Part shown: one piece after another, positions 7,153 through 14,678 of the stretch
Position numbering within the stretch: the stretch's first letter is position 1
Layout: the number at the start of each line of letters is the position of its first letter
NCBI GenBank assembly: GCA_000179315.1
Contig: ADZZ01000282.1
Coordinates: forward strand, 1-64,000
DNA: 64,000 nucleotides
Direction of reading: 5' to 3'
Source of the DNA: a delta proteobacterium NaphS2
GTDB taxonomy: Bacteria > Desulfobacterota > DSM-4660 > Desulfatiglandales > Desulfatiglandaceae
The notes under the pieces: generated by a model
The model's input: only the letters and a program-made list of their open reading frames with translations
The model's database searches: none
Told to the model about the DNA's origin: nothing
Position numbers and translations under genes: made by a program

Positions 7153-9177
7153 ATGCGATATTTCATGCGGATGATGATAGCTTTGGTAATGGTGATTGTC
7201 TTTCAAGCTTTGCCGACAATCAGTATGGCCGGAGAGCATGAGAAGGAAAGAACCGAGGATAAAGTAACGGGAGAATCGAATTCAGGGAAAATTGAGGAGA
7301 AGGAGAAAGCGGTAAAGGTTGGAGAGGTGGTTGTCAAGGCCCGGAAGATTGAGGAACGACTTTCAGCGGAACTCGGCGAATTCGGCCATCCCGTTGAAAT
7401 TATAACCGCAGAGGAGATTGAAGATGCGGGATTTGTTGATGTAAATCGGGCTCTGGAGGCGATGGTGCCCGGTTTTTTTTCAGTCACCAAATCGGGGCTT
7501 GGAGATTACAACTATGCAAGCCTTCATGGAAGCAGTGAAATTTTATGGCTCCTGGACGGCGTCAGAATCAACAACCGCCTTTATGGAGGCGGCTATGTGG
7601 ATTCCATCAGCGTGCACAATATCGAGCGCATAGAGATCCTCAAAGGGGGTGAGGGTCTATTCTACGGAACCGGCGCAGAAGCGGGTGTGATAAATATTAT
7701 CACCAAGGGGATTACCTCGGAGACATCAGGTCAGTTTGGCGTGTCATACGGCAGTGAAGACTACCGGGAGGTTTACGGTCATGCAACCGATACCCTTTAC
7801 GGTCATGGTTTGATGGCCTTCGGAAGTTATGAAGGCTGGGACGGCTACGTTGTCTTTAACGACGAGGCATATCGTGAAGCCCTCAACGGCGATAAGAAAC
7901 CTCGCGCATTCGACCGAACCACCATGGGGGTCAAATATCGCAAGGAATTTGATCTGGTGGGCAGGAGCGTCCTTAGGGCACAGCTTCGGAAGCAGCAGGG
8001 CAAATTCGATTTCGCGCGCCCCACCGAGCGTAATGCGGTGAATGACCGCACTGAGGAAATCGGCATATTGAAATGGGACCATGATATCAACGAACATTTT
8101 TCCTATTACATCAAATCCTATCTTCACAGGTGGTGGACGGACTATACCAGGGAAAAGCTGGATGGAACATATGTATTCAATGAGGCGGAGTGGGGGTATC
8201 AGGACTGGGGTATCAATTTCCTGACCAGCACCCGGTGGGGCAGCGGGCACGAAATCTTGGCCGGAGTCGATTACCAGAATTACTATGGAAAGGATGACGT
8301 GGTCAAAATAAATGGAAAAAGTGAGAATGTTGTCGGCCTGTTTGCCCAATACAGGCCTTATTTGCCGTTTTCTCCCGAGACAAAGTTGGCGTTTGGAGGC
8401 AGGTATAACATCTCGGATAGCCCGAACTCCGCGGTATGGGATGTGAGTACCAAAACACCCCTCATGGGCGGAACCTATTTCAGGGGCATGGTTGGGACCT
8501 CTTTTATCCTTCCGAATGCATATCAATTGTTTGCCGACGATCCGGACTCCGGTATCGGGAATCCGGATCTCGACCCTGAAAAAAGCCTGAATGTAGAAGC
8601 CGGAATAGGTGGAAGCTGGTCCAATTTCAGATGTGAAGCCGGGTATTTTTACCAGAAGGTGGAAGACAGAATCGTGTACGTTGGGAGTACCAACACCTTT
8701 GACAATGCAGACGGAAACACCAAGGTAAACGGTGTTGAGCTTCAAGCGGGCGTCGGACCGTTCCGGGGCTTTTCGCTCGATATGAGCGCTACCTGGGTTG
8801 ATGCTGAAAACGAAGATACCGGCGAACAAGTGGAGAGAATCCCAAAGTTCTATGCAAAAGCCAATCTCAGATACCGGTCTTCCGGGGGAGTGTTGGGCGC
8901 CGACTTCATGTCCCGGTATACGGGAGATATCTATGAGCGAGGCCTGAACCCCTTCAATGATGTCAAATACGGGGATTACTATGTTGCCGATTTCTCCTGT
9001 TTTGTGAGGTTCGGAGACACCCAAAGACATAGACTAACCCTTCGTGTGGATAACGTTTTCGACGAGGAATACGCGACCCTCTTTTCTCGTGCCAGCAATG
9101 ACAACGGAGATCGTATCCTATACAATTATGAAGGACTACCGAGAACCGCAATTATCGGGTATTCGTATACTTTTTAA
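7153..9177 (+). CDS. TonB-dependent outer-membrane receptor (module A)
   Basis: This is an outer-membrane receptor energised by TonB, about 674 residues from ATG 7153, which has AGGAGG six bases before it. An in-frame TTG upstream lacks this support. A signal peptide covers about residues 1-26 (ending ISMA), followed by a charged linker and the plug domain, whose marks include GEVVVKARKIEERLS, LLDGVRINNRLYGGG and IERIEILKGGEGLFYG. The barrel ends in an aromatic residue (GYSYTF), as usual. Position behind a cobalamin riboswitch makes a corrinoid or cobalt complex the likely ligand. It is clearly different from the second receptor at 14679. Confidence 0.9.
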   Translation: MRYFMRMMIALVMVIVFQALPTISMAGEHEKERTEDKVTGESNSGKIEEKEKAVKVGEVVVKARKIEERLSAELGEFGHPVEIITAEEIEDAGFVDVNRALEAMVPGFFSVTKSGLGDYNYASLHGSSEILWLLDGVRINNRLYGGGYVDSISVHNIERIEILKGGEGLFYGTGAEAGVINIITKGITSETSGQFGVSYGSEDYREVYGHATDTLYGHGLMAFGSYEGWDGYVVFNDEAYREALNGDKKPRAFDRTTMGVKYRKEFDLVGRSVLRAQLRKQQGKFDFARPTERNAVNDRTEEIGILKWDHDINEHFSYYIKSYLHRWWTDYTREKLDGTYVFNEAEWGYQDWGINFLTSTRWGSGHEILAGVDYQNYYGKDDVVKINGKSENVVGLFAQYRPYLPFSPETKLAFGGRYNISDSPNSAVWDVSTKTPLMGGTYFRGMVGTSFILPNAYQLFADDPDSGIGNPDLDPEKSLNVEAGIGGSWSNFRCEAGYFYQKVEDRIVYVGSTNTFDNADGNTKVNGVELQAGVGPFRGFSLDMSATWVDAENEDTGEQVERIPKFYAKANLRYRSSGGVLGADFMSRYTGDIYERGLNPFNDVKYGDYYVADFSCFVRFGDTQRHRLTLRVDNVFDEEYATLFSRASNDNGDRILYNYEGLPRTAIIGYSYTF

Positions 9178-9263
9178 CCTTTTACCTGATTCATCCGGGG
9201 AACTCCGGCTGTGCCGGGGGGAACCGGAATTTCGTTTCATGTGGAATAAATTGACATTTAAAT

Positions 9264-10334
9264 ATGGGCATTAATCAGGGAAACATCAAAATCTTTATCC
9301 GAACGCTCGTGGCTTTGGGTTTGTTATCATCGCCCTTGATATACCTCTCCTATGGCTTTTCCAATGGCGCCAAGGCGTTTGTCGTTCCCAATGAGGGGTT
9401 TGGCCTGCTCTGGTGGGAGATTGATTCGGATACGGAAAGTGATGAACCGATGTTTGATTGGAAAGGAATCCGAAAGGAAAGGCTTAAGCAACTTATTGAC
9501 AGAGGGAAAGCCATGTCGCCGCGGCTTCGTTGGGGGGATATCTTGCGTGCAGATACCCTCCGCCGTCATGATGCTGAACCGAAGCGGCGGATGATACGGG
9601 ATGCGGCGGACATTTGGGTCAGAGATGCCGACGGCCGTATTTCCCGGACCTTTTTCAATCCCGTGGGGGATAATCTCAGCGTAAACATTCCGAATGACCT
9701 TGAACTCAATGGCCTTTACCTGCTGGGCGTTCACCTTGATGTGGGCGAGATGGATATCGATCTCGACGGCGCTGCTGAAAGGATACATCTCTCCGCCAAG
9801 CGCCTTTTGTATCATCGAAAGGCAACCGGACATCAGGGAAATGAACGGGGTGTGTTTTTTAATGATCCGGATAAGCTCCCGTTGGAAATCGGCTTTTCGG
9901 ACCCCTGGTTCCGCCGCGACTATCAGAGGGCCTACCGGGAATATGGGATGAAGGTCCTATATCAAGGCAAACCTCTCAAGGATGCCGAGGTGCATATCAT
10001 ATCCGGGAGCGGCTGGCGAAAAACCGTTCATGCCGATTCCGCGGGCGAATTCCTGATAACGCCTTTCGGAAATATGGAAGACGACGGGCGGGAAGAATAC
10101 CTGTATGTCGCATGCTACCATGACGTATCAAGAAGGGCGTACCACTGTGCAACCCTGGCAATGAATATACGCACCTATCCGGAATGGCTCAGCAGGTCCC
10201 ACGGATTCATGCTCTGGACGATTTTGGGAACGGGCCTGTCGGTTCTCATCATTATCATGGGAATATGGCGGAAGAAAAAACACACCCGCGAGGCCATCCT
10301 GAAATTCGAGAACCAGAGAATAAAGAAGGGTTAA
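9264..10334 (+). CDS. Membrane-anchored periplasmic protein, DUF4198-like
   Basis: This 356-residue protein has an N-terminal membrane or signal segment (about residues 10-31), a large soluble part and a C-terminal membrane helix (about 313-335) followed by a basic tail. The soluble part is therefore probably periplasmic. Around residues 230-270 the stretch YQGKPLKDAEVHI and the following HADSAGEFLITP resemble the beta-sandwich repeat of DUF4198/NikK-type proteins, which accompany nickel and cobalt uptake systems. Position between a TonB receptor and a polyferredoxin suggests a periplasmic partner of module A. The family link is tentative. The Shine-Dalgarno before 9264 is weak. Confidence 0.5.
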   Translation: MGINQGNIKIFIRTLVALGLLSSPLIYLSYGFSNGAKAFVVPNEGFGLLWWEIDSDTESDEPMFDWKGIRKERLKQLIDRGKAMSPRLRWGDILRADTLRRHDAEPKRRMIRDAADIWVRDADGRISRTFFNPVGDNLSVNIPNDLELNGLYLLGVHLDVGEMDIDLDGAAERIHLSAKRLLYHRKATGHQGNERGVFFNDPDKLPLEIGFSDPWFRRDYQRAYREYGMKVLYQGKPLKDAEVHIISGSGWRKTVHADSAGEFLITPFGNMEDDGREEYLYVACYHDVSRRAYHCATLAMNIRTYPEWLSRSHGFMLWTILGTGLSVLIIIMGIWRKKKHTREAILKFENQRIKKG

Positions 10335-10337
10335 TTG

Positions 10338-11285
10338 ATGAATATTTCCGGGCTCAGGTGGACAATTTCGATCATATCATTCGTTGTCTTGATTTTCGGT
10401 GGAGTCACAGGCCTCTATCTCGGGCGATTCATCCCCGCCTTCTCATGTGGATATGTGGGAAGCCACCTGAGAAGCGGCATGTGTGTTCTGCCTGTCTTCC
10501 AATCCGCCGTTTCCTATTGCTCATGGGAGTCCTTCAAGTACCTGGGGGAGATGTTCTTGTATTTTTCGCTCCTGGTGATTTTGATTGGTAGGGCATGGTG
10601 TGGTTGGATCTGCCCTTTCGGATTTCTTCAGGATGTTTTGGACCTGATCCGGAAGAAGCTCAACTTTGGTTATCTCTCTTTTTCGGAAGGGGTTCGGGCA
10701 AAATTAAGATGCATCAAGTGGATATTCCTCTTTGTTGCCCTGTTGTTGCCCCTCTGGGCCGCTTTTCCTGTTTTGGCGCCGTCCGTGGCTGCTGAATTCA
10801 GTTGCCCTTTCTGCCAGTTATGCCCCGGAAAATATATTCTTCCACTGGTTACGGCCGATGCTTCCCGGGTGGCGGTTAATTATCGCAGTGAAACCGCCTT
10901 CATATTGACTGCGCTGGGTCTTCTGTTTTCAGTCCTCGTGATTTTCGGCGCATTGATGAAAAGACGTTTCTGGTGCCCCTACTGTCCCATGGGCCTGTTG
11001 CTGTCGTTTTACCGGAAAATCAGTTTTATCAAACTTAAGAAAGACTCCGGGAAATGCACCATGTGTGAGGTATGTTACAACGTCTGCCCGCTGGAGATAC
11101 AGCAGGTTTTCAAGGAACGGGAGAGTGAGGACGTAACCTTTTCGGACTGTACCCTCTGTCTCAAATGCGTGGAACATTGCCCTGAAGACGGGGCATTGCG
11201 GGCGACCTTTCTCGGCAAGACCCTCTACAGCGCCAAATACGAATTTAGCATGCCCCATTCGCAACGGGAGAGGACGGATGAATAA
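10338..11285 (+). CDS. NapH-like membrane polyferredoxin
   Basis: This 315-residue membrane protein has about five hydrophobic segments and many cysteines. Membrane-proximal motifs are WCGWICPFG, CPFCQLCPG and FWCPYCPMG. The C-terminus has two ferredoxin motifs, CTMCEVCYNVCP and CTLCLKCVEHCP, for two [4Fe-4S] clusters. NapH/RdxA-type proteins pass electrons between the quinone pool and soluble partners. Here the next two genes encode a dehydratase-type iron-sulfur protein and its activator, so this protein is the obvious electron donor. The ATG at 10338 is preferred to the TTG three bases earlier. It overlaps the next gene by 8 nt. Confidence 0.85.
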   Translation: MNISGLRWTISIISFVVLIFGGVTGLYLGRFIPAFSCGYVGSHLRSGMCVLPVFQSAVSYCSWESFKYLGEMFLYFSLLVILIGRAWCGWICPFGFLQDVLDLIRKKLNFGYLSFSEGVRAKLRCIKWIFLFVALLLPLWAAFPVLAPSVAAEFSCPFCQLCPGKYILPLVTADASRVAVNYRSETAFILTALGLLFSVLVIFGALMKRRFWCPYCPMGLLLSFYRKISFIKLKKDSGKCTMCEVCYNVCPLEIQQVFKERESEDVTFSDCTLCLKCVEHCPEDGALRATFLGKTLYSAKYEFSMPHSQRERTDE

Positions 11286-12600
11286 AGAGATCATCCGAAA
11301 GACCGACCCGATCCAAAGACGGAAGGAACGCCTTTCCCGCGGCTTGGCACGTTCAACGCAAACGGCGCTCGCCGATCTGGAAGAGAGCCCGGATTTGCCC
11401 CGGAGCATGGGCTATTTTATCAATATCATGAGAGACGTATTTGCGGACGGCCGGAAGGATCGGCTTTTTCGTCCAACGGGCTTTCAGAGCGTCAACCCCA
11501 AAAAAGTAATCGGGACATACTGCATCATGGTCCCGGAAGAGTTGATCTATGCCGCCGGCGCAATACCCGTTCGCTTATGCGGCGGAAGCGATGAGACATC
11601 CGGTATCGGAGGCGAGCTTGTGCCCCGGGACACATGCCCGGTGGTGAAGTCCTCCGTCGGTTTTACGTCTTTGGATCTGATATCTCTTTACGGGATCTGT
11701 GATGCGGTCATCGTCCCCACCACCTGCGACGCAAAAAGAAAAATGGGGGAAGTGCTTTCTAGTTTTACGAATGTTTGGATGCTAGAGGTGCCCCACGTGA
11801 AAGAGACGGAAGGCGCAAGAAAACAGTGGCTTCTGCACATCACGGCATTGAAAAGGGATTTTGAAAAATTGACCGGCCGGAAGATCCGGCGAAAAGCCCT
11901 GCAAACGGCGATTCGGATGATTGCCGGCGCACAATATGAGGCGCGCAGGCTCCATGAAATCAGAAAATCCAAAGCGCCCGTTATCCTCGGGCGGGAGGCG
12001 ATGCTGGCGCTCAACGCCTATGGTTACGATACGGCTTTTGAATGGACAAAGGCCATGGCCCGGCTGAACCATGAATTGGAACAGCGGCGGGACAAGGGCC
12101 GGGTTGTTGCAGGGCCCAACGCGCCTCGCGTTCTGATTTCCGGATGCCCCCCGATCTTTCCCAACTGGAAAATCCTTTCTCTGATCGAAGAAATGGGTGC
12201 CGTGACCGTGGCGGACGAGTCGTGCATGGGGAGTCGCTATCTTTACGACCCTATCGGAATTGCCGAAAAGTCGATGCGCCATATGATGACCGGAATTGCA
12301 TCGAGATACCTTATGCCCTGCGTCTGCCCGTCATTTGCGCCCAATGAAGACAGGCTCTACCGATTGCTTCAGATGACGGATGAATTTGATATCAGCGGCA
12401 TCATCTACCATGTTCTCAAAGGGTGCGTCACCTATGACTTTGAGTTGATCCGTGTGGAGAAGATAATGAAAGAAAAAAACATACCCGTGCTGCGAATAGA
12501 GACGGACTACAGCCCTGAAGATATTGAACAACTCAGGACGCGTATCGAGGCGTTTGTCGAGATGATCGGGATGAAGAAATCAAAGATGAAGAGAGGATGA
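11278..12600 (+). CDS. 2-hydroxyacyl-CoA dehydratase-type double-cubane protein
   Basis: This 440-residue cytoplasmic protein belongs to the HgdB/FldB/BcrB/DCCP superfamily of iron-sulfur reductases. The family opening is present (TYCIMVPEELIYAAGAIPVRL, Cys82), and further cysteines occur at family-like places: Cys120 (PRDTCP), Cys150, Cys290 (ISGCPP), Cys316 (ADESCMG), Cys348/350 and Cys383 (KGCVTYDFE). A single such subunit next to an activator ATPase matches double-cubane-cluster proteins better than two-subunit dehydratases. Its substrate is unknown. Location behind a B12 riboswitch and a TonB receptor suggests a low-potential reduction of a corrinoid or another imported complex (inference). 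A fermentation role is less likely, since no acyl-CoA genes are near. Confidence 0.8.
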   Translation: MNKEIIRKTDPIQRRKERLSRGLARSTQTALADLEESPDLPRSMGYFINIMRDVFADGRKDRLFRPTGFQSVNPKKVIGTYCIMVPEELIYAAGAIPVRLCGGSDETSGIGGELVPRDTCPVVKSSVGFTSLDLISLYGICDAVIVPTTCDAKRKMGEVLSSFTNVWMLEVPHVKETEGARKQWLLHITALKRDFEKLTGRKIRRKALQTAIRMIAGAQYEARRLHEIRKSKAPVILGREAMLALNAYGYDTAFEWTKAMARLNHELEQRRDKGRVVAGPNAPRVLISGCPPIFPNWKILSLIEEMGAVTVADESCMGSRYLYDPIGIAEKSMRHMMTGIASRYLMPCVCPSFAPNEDRLYRLLQMTDEFDISGIIYHVLKGCVTYDFELIRVEKIMKEKNIPVLRIETDYSPEDIEQLRTRIEAFVEMIGMKKSKMKRG

Positions 12601-12604
12601 TCAT

Positions 12605-13402
12605 ATGGAATATTATGGAGGTATTGACGCCGGCTCAACATATATCAAGGCGGCTATTGTGGATGACAAGGGGGGTATACAGGGTTGTAAAGTCGTTCCC
12701 GCGGGGATTGACTGCCGCGGCACAGCGAGTGAGGTGTTCGGCGAACTGTGCGATGAATTGGGCCTTTCGCCGTTTGATATGCATGCTGTTATTTCAACAG
12801 GCTACGGCAGGCGGCTGATCGATTTCGCCAGTAAGGATGTGACCGAAATAAAAGCCCACGCCGCGGGGGGTATCCGGACGGCCCCTGACGGAAGAAGGGT
12901 CGGAACAATCATTGATATCGGCGGACAGGACAGCAAGGTCATTATCATCGACGAAGAAGGCCAAACCAGGAACTTTGCAATGAATGATAAATGTGCGGCC
13001 GGAACGGGCCGTTTTCTCGATGTCCTTTCCCGTGTTCTCAAGGTTAACGTGGAGGACCTCGGCTCGCTTTCCCTGGAGGCGAAGGCGCCATGCCGGATCA
13101 ATAGCCTGTGCGCGGTATTCGCGGAATCCGAGGTCATATCGCTCCTTGCCAGGGGAAAGGACCGTGCGGACATCATTGCCGGAATCCACATGTCTCTGGC
13201 CAAACGGGTTTCGGGAATGGCAAAGAGGGCCGGGGTGGAGCCGGAGGTGCTCATGACCGGCGGGGGAGCGCTCAATCCCGGTCTTGTGACGGCTTTGGAA
13301 GATGAATTGATGATGGACATCCATGTTGCGGAAAACCCTCAACTCAACGGTGCAATCGGCGCCGCGCTGATTGGCAGAGACTTTAACGGGGGAACAGGGT
13401 GA
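12605..13402 (+). CDS. BadF/HgdC-type ATP-dependent activator
   Basis: This 265-residue protein is of the ASKHA fold (BadF/BadG/BcrA/HgdC family). Such proteins use ATP hydrolysis to push an electron from a dimer-bridging [4Fe-4S] cluster into a partner reductase. Nucleotide-binding features are GGIDAGSTYIKAA at the N-terminus, DIGGQDSK (residues 104-111) and MTGGGALNPGL. Cluster cysteines are Cys130 (NDKCAAGTGRF) and Cys169 (CAVFAESEV). It follows its probable partner after 4 bp. The pair should form an ATP-driven one-electron reductase. Confidence 0.88.
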   Translation: MEYYGGIDAGSTYIKAAIVDDKGGIQGCKVVPAGIDCRGTASEVFGELCDELGLSPFDMHAVISTGYGRRLIDFASKDVTEIKAHAAGGIRTAPDGRRVGTIIDIGGQDSKVIIIDEEGQTRNFAMNDKCAAGTGRFLDVLSRVLKVNVEDLGSLSLEAKAPCRINSLCAVFAESEVISLLARGKDRADIIAGIHMSLAKRVSGMAKRAGVEPEVLMTGGGALNPGLVTALEDELMMDIHVAENPQLNGAIGAALIGRDFNGGTG

Positions 13403-14085
13403 TCCCGGGCAATTCGCCCATGGAATTTAGCGCGGCGTGTTTCACGGCCATATTGCTTGGCATTACTTCCGGAATGAGCCAGTGCGGTGCCTTCTGCGCT
13501 CCGGTTGTCAGCACCCATATAATGGGTTCCAAAGAAGGGGCGGTTGAGGGTTTCAAGTCTTATGTGGTTTTTTCAGCCGGAAGGGTTTTCATGTGCTTAA
13601 TGCTGGGACTTGGCGTTGGTTGCGCGGGTGCTGCGTTTACGGGCACGGACGGAAATCTCAAATATGGATCAAAAATCCTTGCCGCGATACTGATTTTGAT
13701 AGGTTTGGTGATGCTTGTGCGGCCTGTTCGTGTATGCAAAAAGGCTGAAAACAAAAACGGATGGTTTCCTTCTTTAGGGGGGCGTTTCCTGTTCAACCCG
13801 ACAGCCCATTTGTTTGTTATGGGAACAGCCCTTGCGGCAATACCGTGTCCGCCCATGGGCGCAATGCTCCTTTACAGTCTCAAGATGCCGTCAATCGTAT
13901 GGGGCGGTATCATGATGGCCCTTTTCGGTATCGGGACCGCGTTTTCTCCCTTTGTCATTATTTGTGTGCTGGCGGGTTGGTTTTCCAAAAAAATCAAGGC
14001 CGTGGCGCCGCAATACAGGATGATGTTTCAAAGACTTTCGGGTCTTATATTGATACTGCTCGGTGGCTCCTCAGCAATGTTTTGA
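13399..14085 (+). CDS. TauE/SafE (CcdA-like) membrane protein
   Basis: This is a 228-residue polytopic membrane protein with a GTG start overlapping the previous stop (GTGA). About six hydrophobic segments are visible. Two cysteine motifs, MSQCGAFCAP (N-terminal) and AIPCPPMG (after residue 140), place it near the sulfite-exporter TauE/SafE and CcdA/DsbD-like group, which carry reductant or small anions across the membrane. As last gene of module A it may carry electrons or thiol equivalents to the periplasm, or a small ligand. The function is not determined by sequence. Confidence 0.65.
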   Translation: MIPGNSPMEFSAACFTAILLGITSGMSQCGAFCAPVVSTHIMGSKEGAVEGFKSYVVFSAGRVFMCLMLGLGVGCAGAAFTGTDGNLKYGSKILAAILILIGLVMLVRPVRVCKKAENKNGWFPSLGGRFLFNPTAHLFVMGTALAAIPCPPMGAMLLYSLKMPSIVWGGIMMALFGIGTAFSPFVIICVLAGWFSKKIKAVAPQYRMMFQRLSGLILILLGGSSAMF

Positions 14086-14268
14086 GGGGGCATGGAGAAA
14101 GGAGCTTTGTATCTCATGGGGATGCTTATCCTCAGAAGCCATGGGGGAAATAGGCTTCTTGATAGATTGACCGAATATGCGGGAATAACCGGATAGCGGA
14201 GAGGCCATCGGCGATTCCAAAAGCCTTTCGAACGGTTTTTGGGGGCGGCTTAATCGCAGGATTATTGC

Positions 14269-14296
14269 TTGACAAAAAATTGCTTTTATGTACTAA
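14269..14296 (+). promoter_or_regulatory. Candidate sigma-70-type promoter of module B
   Basis: TTGACA at 14269-14274 is followed after 16 nt by TACTAA at 14291-14296. It lies immediately ahead of the second cobalamin riboswitch. The 183 bp between the previous gene and this site show no gene or clear terminator. Confidence 0.55.
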
Positions 14297-14305
14297 TTTC
14301 AGACA

Positions 14306-14476
14306 AGCATTCAGGTGCTCCTAAGGAGCTTAATAGGGAACCTCGTTGGATTCGAGGACGGGCCCGCCGCTGTAATCGGGGACGAACGCCGCAAAAAAAA
14401 CCACTGGCCGTGGATTAAGGCCGGGAAGGTGCGGTAAGTAGGGGGATCCGAAAACCAGAAGACCTGCCTGTATGTT
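14306..14476 (+). ncRNA. Cobalamin riboswitch (second)
   Basis: The core tract gacgggcccgccgctgtaa and the 3' element accagaagacctgcc mark a second AdoCbl-type riboswitch. Its 5' half (ggtgctcctaaggagctta, then gggaacctcg) is almost the same as in the first one at 6488, while the variable part differs. A terminator follows at 14537-14578. It should repress the long module B transcript when cobalamin is plentiful. Ends are approximate. Confidence 0.93.
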
Positions 14477-14536
14477 GTGCTGATGCTTCGTGGACGGAAG
14501 CTATAGGCAAAAAAATCGGAGGATAAAAAAAAGGGA

Positions 14537-14578
14537 TATCCCCGGATTGATTTTTTCAATCCGGGGATTTTTTTTTTG
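14537..14578 (+). terminator. Rho-independent terminator of the second riboswitch
   Basis: The stem atccccggattga pairs with tcaatccggggat around a T-rich loop and is followed by nine T residues. Stem and spacing closely resemble the terminator of the first riboswitch. Confidence 0.85.
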
Positions 14579-14678
14579 GCGGGCCGCATCACTCCATCGG
14601 AACGGAACGGAAAGAAGAACAGGACCTTTAACACCGTACCGGCAAAAAACAGAGGAAGAGAGGGAGGAGTAGCGGACA

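Noticed and set aside
11278-13402. Lactyl- or 2-hydroxyglutaryl-CoA dehydratase for fermentation
   Set aside because: Only one dehydratase-type subunit is present, with no CoA-transferase or acyl-CoA dehydrogenase nearby, and the genes are embedded in a B12-controlled uptake operon.
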